From NCBI GenBank assembly GCA_002440225.1, contig DJSH01000031.1, forward strand, positions 1 through 25,841: a stretch of 25,841 nucleotides of DNA, in the 5' to 3' direction. Made by a program: the position numbers and the translations under genes. Below the pieces are notes generated by a model. The model searched no databases. It was not told the DNA's origin and saw only the letters and a program-made list of their open reading frames with translations. Below are positions 15,175 to 22,335 of the stretch, piece after piece (the first letter of the stretch is position 1; each line of letters starts with the position of its first letter). This stretch comes from Candidatus Segatella violae (GTDB lineage Bacteria > Bacteroidota > Bacteroidia > Bacteroidales > Bacteroidaceae).

Positions 15175-16500
15175 ATGGGAACAAAGAAAAATAGTCGGAG
15201 TCCATGGGCTTGGATTCCGACCCTCTATTTTGCCGAAGGACTGCCCAACGTCATCGTGACAGCCCTCTCTGTGGTAATGTATATGCAGCTGGGGTTGACG
15301 GATGCGGAGGTGGGGCTTTACACGGGTTGGCTCGCCCTGCCTTGGGTCATCAAGCCCTTGTGGAGCCCCTTCATCGACCTCTTGAAGACCAAGCGTTGGT
15401 GGGTCTTGACGATGCAAGCCCTCATCGGAGCCTCGCTGGCGGGAATTGCTTTCTCCATTCCTACCGCCTTTTGGTTCCAGGCCACGATGTGCTTGTTCTT
15501 CCTCATCGCCTTCTGTAGCGCCACCCACGATATTTCGGCGGATGGATTTTATATGATTGAGCTGGATGAGCATACGCAGACCAAGTTCGTGGGCTTGCGA
15601 AACACCTTCTATCGTCTCGCCATCATCTTCGTGAACGGTTTCCTGGTGATGTTGGCTGGCGTATTGCAGGTGATGTTCCGCAATCAGATTCGTTTCTCGT
15701 GGGCACTCATCTTCTATGGGCTGGCTGGTCTCTTCATCGGCTTGTGGCTCTATCACAGTCACTTTATGCCTCGTCCGAAGGAGGACGTGCAGACGGATAG
15801 AACCGTGGGCGAAGTGTCGCATGAGTTGAAGAACATGTTCCGCACATTCTTCCAGAAGTTTGGATTGGGAGAGACCATCTGCGTGATGCTCTTCCTCCTG
15901 TTCTATCGCTTTCCTGAAGCCTTGCTCAACACGATGACCAAGACCTTCATCCTTCGTCCCAACTCGCAGGGCGGATTGGGGCTCTCGCCTCAGGAATACG
16001 GTTTCGCCAATGGTACGGTGGGACTCATCGGATTGCTGCTGGGCGGAATCATCGGAGGAATCTTGGTGAGTCGTGACGGTATGAAGAAATGGCTTTGGCC
16101 GATGGTTTGCGCCATCACTTTGCCAGATGTGGTCTACATCTTCCTTAGCTATACGCTCAACAGCAACCTCGTAGTGGTATCCTCTTGTCTGTTTGTCGAA
16201 CAGTTCGGTTACGGATTGGGCTTCACTGTCCTTACTCTCTACATGCTGTTCTATAGTCAGGGCAAGTTTAAGACATCCCATTACTCCATCTGTACCGGTA
16301 TCTCTTATTTGGGACTGATGCTTCCAGGTATGGTTTCGGGTTATTTGAAGGACATGGTGGGTTACCGTCTCTTCTTCATCATTGTGATGGGTTGTTGCGC
16401 CATCACCTTCCTCGTTACCGCCTTCCTCAAGATAGACCCTAACTTCGGAAAGAAGGAAGAGGAATGTGAGGAGGAATTTGTGGAAGAAATAGAGGAATAG
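15175..16500 (+). CDS. AmpG-like MFS permease (muropeptide family)
   Basis: A 441-aa major facilitator with about 12 membrane helices. The N-terminal segment (WIPTLYFAEGLPNVIV) and the loop after helix 2 (LPWVIKPLWSPFID) are typical of the AmpG/PAT branch, which imports anhydromuropeptides or related murein sugars. The central ATHDISADGFY is the AmpG-type QDIxxDAY equivalent. The C-terminus is a very acidic cytoplasmic tail (KKEEECEEEFVEEIEE). It follows the SpoIID fusion gene by 44 bp and shares its direction, so both likely form one operon ended by the terminator at 16565-16608. The substrate is inferred from family and neighbour only; other PAT-family substrates such as acetyl-CoA are less likely. 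Confidence 0.85.
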   Translation: MGTKKNSRSPWAWIPTLYFAEGLPNVIVTALSVVMYMQLGLTDAEVGLYTGWLALPWVIKPLWSPFIDLLKTKRWWVLTMQALIGASLAGIAFSIPTAFWFQATMCLFFLIAFCSATHDISADGFYMIELDEHTQTKFVGLRNTFYRLAIIFVNGFLVMLAGVLQVMFRNQIRFSWALIFYGLAGLFIGLWLYHSHFMPRPKEDVQTDRTVGEVSHELKNMFRTFFQKFGLGETICVMLFLLFYRFPEALLNTMTKTFILRPNSQGGLGLSPQEYGFANGTVGLIGLLLGGIIGGILVSRDGMKKWLWPMVCAITLPDVVYIFLSYTLNSNLVVVSSCLFVEQFGYGLGFTVLTLYMLFYSQGKFKTSHYSICTGISYLGLMLPGMVSGYLKDMVGYRLFFIIVMGCCAITFLVTAFLKIDPNFGKKEEECEEEFVEEIEE

Positions 16501-16564
16501 TGAAATAGATTAATATGTAAGTTTCGGGAAAAATCTCAGAAAAATAAGAATTTTCTAACAGATA

Positions 16565-16608
16565 GCCTTCTTCTTGGAAAAAATCTTCTTCTAGGAAGAA
16601 GGCGTTTT
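16565..16608 (+). terminator. Terminator after the permease gene
   Basis: GCCTTCTTC (16565-16573) pairs with GAAGAAGGC (16595-16603), followed by G and TTTTT. The loop can form further pairs. The same stem is used in the terminator at 21436-21480. Confidence 0.88.
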
Positions 16609-16634
16609 TATGTACAAAAATAATTGCCGAAAAA

Positions 16635-16666
16635 TTTGGTGGTTTCAAAAGAATTGTGTACTTTTG
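16635..16666 (+). promoter_or_regulatory. Consensus promoter of the 73-aa gene
   Basis: TTTG at 16635-16638, exactly 20 bp, then TACTTTTG at 16659-16666. The start codon is at 16788, so the leader is about 115 bases long. It contains the short palindrome ACCACGGTGGT near 16731. Confidence 0.8.
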
Positions 16667-16787
16667 CAGCCGAAAACATCAAGAGTTGCCCAATTGTGGC
16701 ACACCAACCGAGTTTCGCATAGAGATAACCACGGTGGTAAAAGGATGCGTAAGTAATTTTAATAAATAACTTAAAATAATTATCTTT

Positions 16788-17009
16788 ATGAAATCAAATT
16801 CAGATGTAAAGAACTTAGAGGGTGTAATGGCAGCAAATGCCGAGTCTAGAATCGCTTATTATGCAGCTCGCTTTGCTGAGTACAGCGATGATAAGCTGCA
16901 GCAGACCGTGGAGCACGAGCGCAAGGTTCGTGGCTGGGGTAGTGAGCGCAGCTACTTCCTCGCAGCTCTCCGAGGAGAGTGCGAGAAGCGTGGCATTACT
17001 CTCCGATGA
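16788..17009 (+). CDS. 73-aa conserved-type hypothetical protein
   Basis: A small acidic/basic helical protein with no signal peptide. The second half (HERKVRGWGSERSYFLAALR then ECEKRGITLR) resembles short Bacteroidetes proteins with a GWGSERS/AALxxEFxRRG pattern, but I cannot name a family. It is driven by a consensus promoter and has a long leader, which suggests real and possibly regulated expression. The last 10 codons plus the stop are the first part of a 33-bp tandem repeat: unit 1 has GGA (Gly) where units 2 and 3 have the stop codon TGA. The gene converges on yjbQ, which ends 54 bp beyond. Confidence 0.75.
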   Translation: MKSNSDVKNLEGVMAANAESRIAYYAARFAEYSDDKLQQTVEHERKVRGWGSERSYFLAALRGECEKRGITLR

Positions 17010-17079
17010 GAGTGCGAGAAGCGTGGCATTACTCTCCGATGAGAGTGCGAGAAACGTGACAATTACTCTCCGATGATGG
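16966..17079. repeat. 33-bp tandem repeat across two convergent 3' ends
   Basis: Unit 1 is 16966-16998, unit 2 16999-17031, unit 3 17032-17065 (one base longer), then a partial unit to 17079. Each unit begins with CTCTCCGA and contains GAGAGTGCGAGAAGCGTGGC. Read to the right, units encode ECEKRGITLR and a TGA stop; read to the left, the last part is the C-terminal coding end and stop of yjbQ. The first unit also holds the palindrome CTCTCCGAGGAGAG. Confidence 0.9.
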
Positions 17080-17476
17080 TCGCTACGAGATGTCGGCTTC
17101 CGCCTCCTTCTCGAAACTCACAGAGGTAGATGCCTTGCCAAGTGCCAAGGTTCAGTCTGCCATTGGTGATGGGAATGGTGAGCGAAACGCCTACCATGGT
17201 CGATTTAGCGTGAGCCGACATATCCGTAGGACCTTCGTCTTGATGCAGATAGCGAGGGTCGCCGTCGGGTACCAGTCGCTCGAAGATTCCCTTTAGGTCG
17301 TAGCGCACGTCTGGGTCGAAGTTCTCATTGATGGATAGACCGCAGCTGGTGTGCTGTACGAAGAGATTCAGAATACCCGTCTTAGGCAGAGGCGGCAGGT
17401 TCCTCATCACCTCGCTCGTTACGAGGTGAAAGCCACGAGGAAGGGGACGTAATGAAAATTCTACTTGTTGAATCAT
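17063..17476 (-). CDS. yjbQ: YjbQ-family protein (UPF0047)
   Basis: A 137-aa protein of the YjbQ/UPF0047 family, for which weak thiamine-phosphate synthase activity has been reported and whose true role is uncertain. Conserved segments are all there: QHTSCGLSINEN at 41-52, DMSAHAK at 85-91 with the expected metal-binding His89, ITNGRLNLGTWQGI at 103-116 and a final GSRHLVATIIGE. The open frame extends to 17677, but that extension overlaps the PARG gene on the same strand in another frame and has no family likeness, so the ATG at 17476 is used. The stop codon is within the 33-bp repeat array shared with the convergent 73-aa gene. It follows the PARG gene by 34 bp, so the two are likely cotranscribed. 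Confidence 0.93.
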   Translation of the reverse strand: MIQQVEFSLRPLPRGFHLVTSEVMRNLPPLPKTGILNLFVQHTSCGLSINENFDPDVRYDLKGIFERLVPDGDPRYLHQDEGPTDMSAHAKSTMVGVSLTIPITNGRLNLGTWQGIYLCEFREGGGSRHLVATIIGE

Positions 17477-17510
17477 GATTATTTTTATTTTGTTCTTTTG
17501 TTCGTGTGGA

Positions 17511-18404
17511 TTATGAATTGAACTCCTCCACGAATGGTTGCAGGTTTCCGCCTCTTGGCGAGTTATGGTCTTCGAGGATGGCGAAGGCGATGAGCTTGTA
17601 CTTATCCTTGAATTCTTTCTCGTCGATGACCTCATGAAACAGTCTTGCGATGTGTTTCGGAGGATTATGGAAAGCACCGCAACCGAAAGCTCCGAGAACG
17701 ATGCTGTCGTGTCCGTTCAAGAGACCGATGCGCAGCATCGTTCTCATCTTGTTCTTCGTCAGGTTAGCGTCTTCTTGGCAGATGTTTCCTTCTGCATCCA
17801 ACTCAGGGTGGTTGATGGCTGCCACGGCTACAAATGACATATAATAAGGTGTGTCTAGCAAGGCAAAATCATCCTTGGCTCCCGCTCTGAACACGGTAGC
17901 CTTCGGTACATAGATGCCGCCGAACCTTACAGGCATCGGATATTGGAAGCGGCTCTTCTCTAGTCCGTAATCCTCAGCATATTCCGCATAGCGGTACATG
18001 GATAGGAAGAGGTTGGTGCTTCTGAAGAGGCTTTCCTCTTGTGCTCTGCTTCCGTTCTTCACGCCACCGCCTGGGTTGCGTCGGCTCGCCAAGTTGAGCA
18101 CCACAGGATTGTAGCCTTCCTGTTGCAAGGAATGACCGCAATGAATGCTGTCATCGTTTCGTACGATAATTTGGGTCTTGCATACTTCAGCTTTTACAGA
18201 CTCATTTCCTTTTGCATTTCTTTCCGAGAGGGTCGGAACATTCGAAGCATCCAAGGGCTTTGTGTAGAATCGGCTACCCTTGAGCATCGGCTCATTGTCG
18301 AGCAGCGTAACTTCCTCCCCATTCTCCGAAGTATAACGTCCTTCTTGTACAATATCTATCGTTTGCTGAAACACGTCAGCCAATTGTCTTCTGTCGTTTA
18401 TCAT
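17511..18404 (-). CDS. Microbial-type poly(ADP-ribose) glycohydrolase (TIGR02452)
   Basis: A 297-aa member of the TIGR02452/DUF2263 macrodomain family. The PARG signature is complete: GGG at 112-114, a 7-residue spacer, then QEE at 122-124, with Asn110-Pro111 before it and ESLFRST after it. Glu123/Glu124 include the catalytic acid. Another conserved segment is LGAFGCGAFHNPP near residues 240-252, which binds the phosphates of ADP-ribose. The enzyme should hydrolyse ADP-ribose linkages; in bacteria such proteins act on protein or DNA ADP-ribosylation or NAD-derived signals, and the substrate here is unknown. A consensus promoter lies at 18481-18512. yjbQ follows in the same direction. The pairing of the two seems incidental but may be an operon. 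Confidence 0.92.
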   Translation of the reverse strand: MINDRRQLADVFQQTIDIVQEGRYTSENGEEVTLLDNEPMLKGSRFYTKPLDASNVPTLSERNAKGNESVKAEVCKTQIIVRNDDSIHCGHSLQQEGYNPVVLNLASRRNPGGGVKNGSRAQEESLFRSTNLFLSMYRYAEYAEDYGLEKSRFQYPMPVRFGGIYVPKATVFRAGAKDDFALLDTPYYMSFVAVAAINHPELDAEGNICQEDANLTKNKMRTMLRIGLLNGHDSIVLGAFGCGAFHNPPKHIARLFHEVIDEKEFKDKYKLIAFAILEDHNSPRGGNLQPFVEEFNS

Positions 18405-18480
18405 GATTTTCCTTTCTTTTATAGTTTATACAAATGCTGTAAATTATGCGAATGTAGCAAATGATTGAATGCTGCTGTGG

Positions 18481-18512
18481 CAAAATTACAAGTTTTCTTT
18501 GTAATCTCCAAA
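18481..18512 (-). promoter_or_regulatory. Consensus promoter of the PARG gene
   Basis: On the minus strand TTTG (18512-18509), 20 bp, then TAATTTTG (18488-18481). The leader to the ATG at 18404 would be about 72 bases. Confidence 0.78.
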
Positions 18513-18552
18513 TATTTATATATAATAATGTGGTCATTTCGAAATTTCTTCG

Positions 18553-18560
18553 TAAATTTG
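18553..18560 (+). promoter_or_regulatory. -7 box of the DUF1016 gene
   Basis: TAAATTTG on the plus strand, 74 bp before the ATG at 18635. The -33 region has only a weak TGTGG. It forms a divergent pair with the PARG promoter. Confidence 0.5.
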
Positions 18561-18634
18561 CCCACTGTTAGTTTTCTTCTTGTGACTAATGGCTCAGGAA
18601 GGGAAGCAATGACCTATTGAAGAAAGGGTAGAGA

Positions 18635-19697
18635 ATGGAAAAGAAAGATAATCATTTGGAGGTGCAAGGTACATCTTCATTACTGATGAAAGATTTGCGC
18701 CATATAATAGATTTCGCACGCCAACGTGTGGCTGTGACTGCTAATGCTGAGTTGACGATGATGTATTGGCACATCGGTGAACGAATCAATCGTGAAGTAC
18801 TTGGCAATCAGAGAGCTGAGTACGGCAAACGAATTGTGTCGGCGGTGTCGACACACTTGCAGGAGTTGTATGGAAGTAAAGGTTTTGAACCGAAATATAA
18901 GAAGAATGATGCAATTTGCTCAAAAAATACCTAATGAACAAATTGTGTCGCAACTTGCGACCCAATTGACATGGTCGCATATAATAGAGGTACTTCCGCT
19001 TAAAGATCCTTTGGCTGTAGAGTTCTATCTTACTATGTCAACTTCAGGTAGATGGGGTAGAAATCGTCTTCGCAAGGAAATCGACGGTATGCTCTTCGAG
19101 CGTACTGCCATTGCAACCAAGCCCGATGAACTCATCAAGAAAGAACTTGCTGGATTGAGGGAAGAAAACAAGATGACTCCCGACTTGGTCTTCAAGAGTC
19201 CTTATTTTCTCGACTTCACAGGTTTGAAGGGCTTTTATAGTGAGAAGAGCTTGGAAGACAGCTTGGTGGCTCATTTGGAGCAATTCATTTTGGAACTCGG
19301 CAATGGCTTTACTTTCGTGGAGCGCCAGAAACGTATGATTATCGACGGTGAGGACTTTTATCTCGACTTGCTCTTTTTCCACAGAAAACTGCACCGCCTA
19401 ATAGCAATTGACCTCAAACTTGGCCGCTTCAAAGCGCAGTATAAAGGTCAGATGGAACTCTATCTCCGTTGGTTGGAAGCTCATGAAATGGAGCCAGGAG
19501 AAGAACCACCTCTTGGTCTCTTGCTCTGCACGGAAGGCGGTGAAGAGCAAATCGAACTTCTCCAACTCGACAAGGCGGGAATCAAGGTTGCCCAATACAT
19601 GACGGAACTCCCTTCTCGCGAAGTGCTGATGGAGCAAATCAGAAAGTCGCTGGAGATAGCCAAGGAATTGGGAGCGGAGGAGGAAGGGAATATGTGA
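18635..19697 (+). pseudogene. DUF1016 / PDDEXK nuclease (YhcG family), frameshifted
   Basis: Two overlapping frames together make one complete DUF1016 protein of about 354 aa. The first frame (18635-18934) gives the N-terminal helical domain with MMYWHIGERINREVLG and ends normally matching at GFEPK; the second resumes with IRRMMQFAQKIP at 18897. The PDDEXK C-terminal domain is complete: FTFVERQKRM, FYLDLLFFHRKLHRLIAIDL and KAQYKGQMELYLRWL. The expected family sequence GFxxxN[IL]RRM would need AAAAAT where the DNA has AAAT at 18893-18896, so a loss of two A bases explains the shift. An internal start at ATG 18909 could still yield the nuclease half. YhcG-like proteins are thought to act on DNA, some in defence or restriction settings. 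A sequencing or assembly error is possible. Confidence 0.88.
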
Positions 19698-19756
19698 TAT
19701 TAGCTGATTATTAAAATGTAATTTCCTGTTGTTTAACATATATAATTATAAAGTTT

Positions 19757-20386
19757 ATGAAGAAATTAATGATGGCGGCAGGTTTGTTGCTGCTCGGTTT
19801 TGGAACAAGTTTTGCTCAGAATGCAGTGGGCATGGTGACACTTCAGCCTAAAGTGGGTGTGAATGTAGCATGTCTTACAGATGAGGATGACTCCCAGGCA
19901 AGAGTCGGATTCACAGGAGGAGTAGAGTTGGGCTATCAAGTGACTAACAAGTTTGCTCTTACAGGAGCGCTTATGTATTCCCAGCAGGGAGCCAAGGCGG
20001 ATTATGATGAATTGACTGGTACGATGAAGCTCGACTACATCAATATACCCATCTTGGCTAACGTCTATGTAGCGAAGGGACTTGCTGTGAAAGCAGGTAT
20101 CCAACCAGCCTTTAATGTGAACAAGAAGATAACTGTGGGTGGTATTAGCATGGACATTGAGGATGCCTATGAGCAAGGTACCGGACAGCGTGTCAAGGTT
20201 AAGAGTTTTGATTTCTCTATTCCTATGGGACTTTCCTACGAGATAAATGGACTGGTGTTTGATGCTCGCTATAATTTGGGTCTTTCAAAGATTGTTGATG
20301 GATTCAAGTATGAGGGTGTGAAAGTGCAGCCTGACGACAAGAACTCCGTGTTCCAGCTTACTATTGGCTATAAGTTTGCATTATAA
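19757..20386 (+). CDS. Outer-membrane beta-barrel protein (porin-like)
   Basis: A 209-aa protein with a signal peptide of about 20 residues (MKKLMMAAGLLLLGFGTSFA, cleaved before Q21). The mature part alternates polar and hydrophobic residues in strands such as ALTGALMYSQQGAK, YINIPILANVYV and VFDARYNLGLSKI, and ends in GYKFAL, close to an aromatic-ending barrel terminal strand. This fits the small outer-membrane beta-barrel (PorT/OmpA-barrel type) proteins abundant in Bacteroidetes, with probably eight strands. Specific function is unknown. It stands alone, with a strong terminator 5 bp after the stop codon. Confidence 0.87.
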   Translation: MKKLMMAAGLLLLGFGTSFAQNAVGMVTLQPKVGVNVACLTDEDDSQARVGFTGGVELGYQVTNKFALTGALMYSQQGAKADYDELTGTMKLDYINIPILANVYVAKGLAVKAGIQPAFNVNKKITVGGISMDIEDAYEQGTGQRVKVKSFDFSIPMGLSYEINGLVFDARYNLGLSKIVDGFKYEGVKVQPDDKNSVFQLTIGYKFAL

Positions 20387-20390
20387 TAAG

Positions 20391-20417
20391 AAAGTCGCAC
20401 CATTGGTGCGACTTTTT
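20391..20417 (+). terminator. Strong terminator after the barrel gene
   Basis: AAAGTCGCACC (20391-20401), loop ATT, GGTGCGACTTT (20405-20415), then TT: an 11-bp perfect stem with a T tail, 5 bp after the stop codon. Confidence 0.95.
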
Positions 20418-20486
20418 AATGCCTTTAAGAAAAAGATAAATAAGAGAGAAAATACAAAGAGAACAAATACGTAGAGATATAACAAG

Positions 20487-21419
20487 ATGAAGAGAATATG
20501 TGATTTTATCTCCCGATACATGGGAGTGATTGTTTTGCTGACGGCAGTACTGTCTTTGTTGCTGCCAAAGAGTTTCCTTTGGGTGGATACGGTTTACATC
20601 AATCCTTTGCTCGGGCTCGTGATGTTCGGCATGGGCTTGACGCTCAACCCTTCCGATTTCAAGATTGTGTTCAGCCGTCCGAAAGATGTTATCATAGGAT
20701 GCTTGGCGCAGTTCATCATCATGCCTTTGGTGGCTTGGCTCTTGACCAAGGTCTTCCAACTCTCTCCTGAGTTGGCGCTCGGAGTCATCTTGGTGGGATG
20801 CTGCCCTGGTGGAACTGCCTCCAACGTCATCACTTACTTGGCGAAGGGCGACTTGGCTCTGTCGGTTGGAATGACGATGACTTCCACGGTGCTCGCTCCG
20901 TTCCTCACACCGCTCATCACTTGGATGATGGCAGGCACGTTCGTCCATGTGGATGCGCTCAGCATGTTCTTCTCCATCGTTCAGGTGGTGATTCTTCCTA
21001 TTGTCATTGGTTTCTTGATTCAGAAGTATTGTCCGAAGTTTACGAGTAGAGCCGTCGGTTATCTGCCCGCCTTCTCTTCGTTGGCGATAACCTTTATCGT
21101 AGGAATCATCGTTTCTCACAATGCGGAAAAGCTTCTCACCAGTGGCTTGCTTATCATCCTCGTGGTGATGCTCCATAACATTTGCGGCTTGCTCCTTGGC
21201 TTTTCCATCGGCAAACTCCTAAAGTTGGAATACAAAAAATGTGTGGCTATCAGCATCGAGGTAGGAATGCAGAACTCCGGTCTCGCCAGTTCGCTTGCCA
21301 CCCTTCATTTCGCCGCTTATCCGATGGCAACGATTCCGGGTGCTATCTTCAGTGTTTGGCACAACATCAGTGGGGCGTTGATGGCAAGGCTCTATAGCAG
21401 CAGGGCTAAAGAGAAATAA
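20487..21419 (+). CDS. Bile acid:sodium symporter (BASS) family transporter
   Basis: A 310-aa membrane protein with about nine to ten hydrophobic helices. Family features include GMGLTLNPSDFK near residue 50, the first crossover motif GCCPGGTASNVITYLAKGDLA near 107-127 and, in the second half, EVGMQNSGLASSLA near 252-265. BASS proteins are sodium-coupled transporters of organic anions; members in bacteria carry bile acids, pantothenate, pyruvate or other acids, so the substrate cannot be read from sequence. Start at 20487 is the first ATG after an A-rich leader. The gene is monocistronic: terminators lie before and after it. Confidence 0.9.
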   Translation: MKRICDFISRYMGVIVLLTAVLSLLLPKSFLWVDTVYINPLLGLVMFGMGLTLNPSDFKIVFSRPKDVIIGCLAQFIIMPLVAWLLTKVFQLSPELALGVILVGCCPGGTASNVITYLAKGDLALSVGMTMTSTVLAPFLTPLITWMMAGTFVHVDALSMFFSIVQVVILPIVIGFLIQKYCPKFTSRAVGYLPAFSSLAITFIVGIIVSHNAEKLLTSGLLIILVVMLHNICGLLLGFSIGKLLKLEYKKCVAISIEVGMQNSGLASSLATLHFAAYPMATIPGAIFSVWHNISGALMARLYSSRAKEK

Positions 21420-21435
21420 AATTTGTTTTGTGATA

Positions 21436-21480
21436 AAGCCTTCTTCCTGGAGAAAGATTTCTCAAAGAAGAAGGCTTTTT
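21436..21480. terminator. Bidirectional terminator, BASS gene and HEPN gene
   Basis: AAGCCTTCTTC (21436-21446) pairs with GAAGAAGGCTT (21467-21477), and an inner GAGAAA/TTTCTC stem extends the hairpin. TTTTT follows on the plus strand. The HEPN stop codon (21464-21462) and last codons lie inside the right arm, so the hairpin serves both convergent genes. Confidence 0.85.
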
Positions 21481-21776
21481 GTTTGGATTTGTTTTTTAGC
21501 CATTTCTGAAACTGTATCAATCAATTCTTTTGCTGGTTCAACTAATGGGAGGACTTCCGTCTTCATGTCCATTATATGGCGATCTTCGTAGTCACCGGTT
21601 AGTCTCAATGAAAAAAGTTGATTGAACGTTTTTCCATATTTCTTATCTATAATGTTGTTCTTTAGAAAAGCTTTGCCAAACATTTGTATGACACCATTGT
21701 GTGTGCTGGCTTCATATTCTAAACGATACTTTACGACTTCTAATCTATCAGCATCATAAAGTTGTCCTTTTGTCAT
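21462..21776 (-). CDS. HEPN-domain toxin-like protein, apparently shortened
   Basis: A 104-aa HEPN protein (PF05168 type), partner of the nucleotidyltransferase just upstream. The C-terminal helices are well preserved: EASTHNGVIQMFGKAFLK (22-39) and FSLRLTGDYED (55-65) with R58-x4-Y63. The N-terminus DRLEVVKYRLE (10-20) matches the first helix of the family, but it joins directly to YEASTH. Members of this family normally have about 45-50 residues between these, including the AxNRxYYAxFYA helix. This looks like an in-frame internal deletion, probably making the toxin inactive. HEPN toxins are RNases that are neutralised by their MNT partner. It is translated 19 bp after the MNT gene. The comparison is from memory of the family. 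Confidence 0.75.
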   Translation of the reverse strand: MTKGQLYDADRLEVVKYRLEYEASTHNGVIQMFGKAFLKNNIIDKKYGKTFNQLFSLRLTGDYEDRHIMDMKTEVLPLVEPAKELIDTVSEMAKKQIQTKSLLL

Positions 21777-21795
21777 ATAGCAATTCCTTCCCTTG

Positions 21796-22083
21796 TTACG
21801 TTAGGTTGAATAAAGTGTAATGATTCTCCTCCCATTCTTTCTGCGAGAAGAGCACAGGATTGATAATTTCATCGATGTCCCAACCCAGTTCTCGTAAAGG
21901 ATAAGAGTACTTATCGTAATCTTGCAAAGTAATCTTAGGCTTGTCTAATAAAATCAAGACATCCCAGTCGCTCCCTTTGTGCTCAGTGCCTCTGGCACGC
22001 GATCCAAAGAGTATAGCCTTTGCGTGAGGATCTATCTCCTGCAATTTGTTATGCATAGCCTCTATGATAAGTTTCTTGTCCAT
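21796..22083 (-). CDS. MNT-type nucleotidyltransferase antitoxin
   Basis: A 95-aa minimal nucleotidyltransferase. The motif GSRARG (27-32) followed by DWDVLILL, with Asp39 and Asp41 as metal ligands, is complete. Proteins of this type (MntA) modify a tyrosine in the partner HEPN toxin by AMP transfer and so neutralise it. The open frame runs up to 22140, but the ATG at 22083 (MDKKLIIEAM) is the start of the family sequence, and the promoter box at 22110-22117 would lie inside the longer version. Operon with the HEPN gene downstream, gap 19 bp. The antitoxin is intact while its partner looks damaged. Confidence 0.87.
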   Translation of the reverse strand: MDKKLIIEAMHNKLQEIDPHAKAILFGSRARGTEHKGSDWDVLILLDKPKITLQDYDKYSYPLRELGWDIDEIINPVLFSQKEWEENHYTLFNLT

Positions 22084-22109
22084 AATCGTCAGTTTTTTAT
22101 ATTTCACCG

Positions 22110-22141
22110 CAAATTTACGACTTTTCGTTGTAAGTACCAAA
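22110..22141 (-). promoter_or_regulatory. Consensus promoter of the MNT-HEPN operon
   Basis: On the minus strand TTTG (22141-22138), 20 bp, then TAAATTTG (22117-22110). The box ends 26 bp before the ATG at 22083. Confidence 0.8.
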
Positions 22142-22181
22142 TTTTATGTTCGGAAAATGCTGAAGTCTCAATTATTTTTCG

Positions 22182-22189
22182 TACCTTTG
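22182..22189 (+). promoter_or_regulatory. Orphan -7 box
   Basis: TACCTTTG fits TAnnTTTG but the -33 region is weak and no gene starts within 500 bp. It could drive an RNA through the hairpin element, or be a remnant. Confidence 0.3.
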
Positions 22190-22335
22190 CCCTCGCATAG
22201 GGTAGGCAGTAGCCTTCGGCTCCGCCCCCTTCATAACATAATGTTGAACAATTAAAAATAAAAATAAGAAACAGAAAGAACAATAACATAGACATATAAT
22301 GTGTTAATATACATAGCGTTTACGATATTCGGAAA

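Noticed and set aside
16966..17079. 33-bp repeats as a CRISPR array or a repeat protein in the shifted frame (16837-17076)
   Set aside because: No spacers, and the shifted frame has no start context; the array is made of two gene 3' ends.
17477..17677. N-terminal extension of YjbQ by 67 residues
   Set aside because: It overlaps the end of the PARG gene in another frame and is Ser/Thr-rich shadow sequence.
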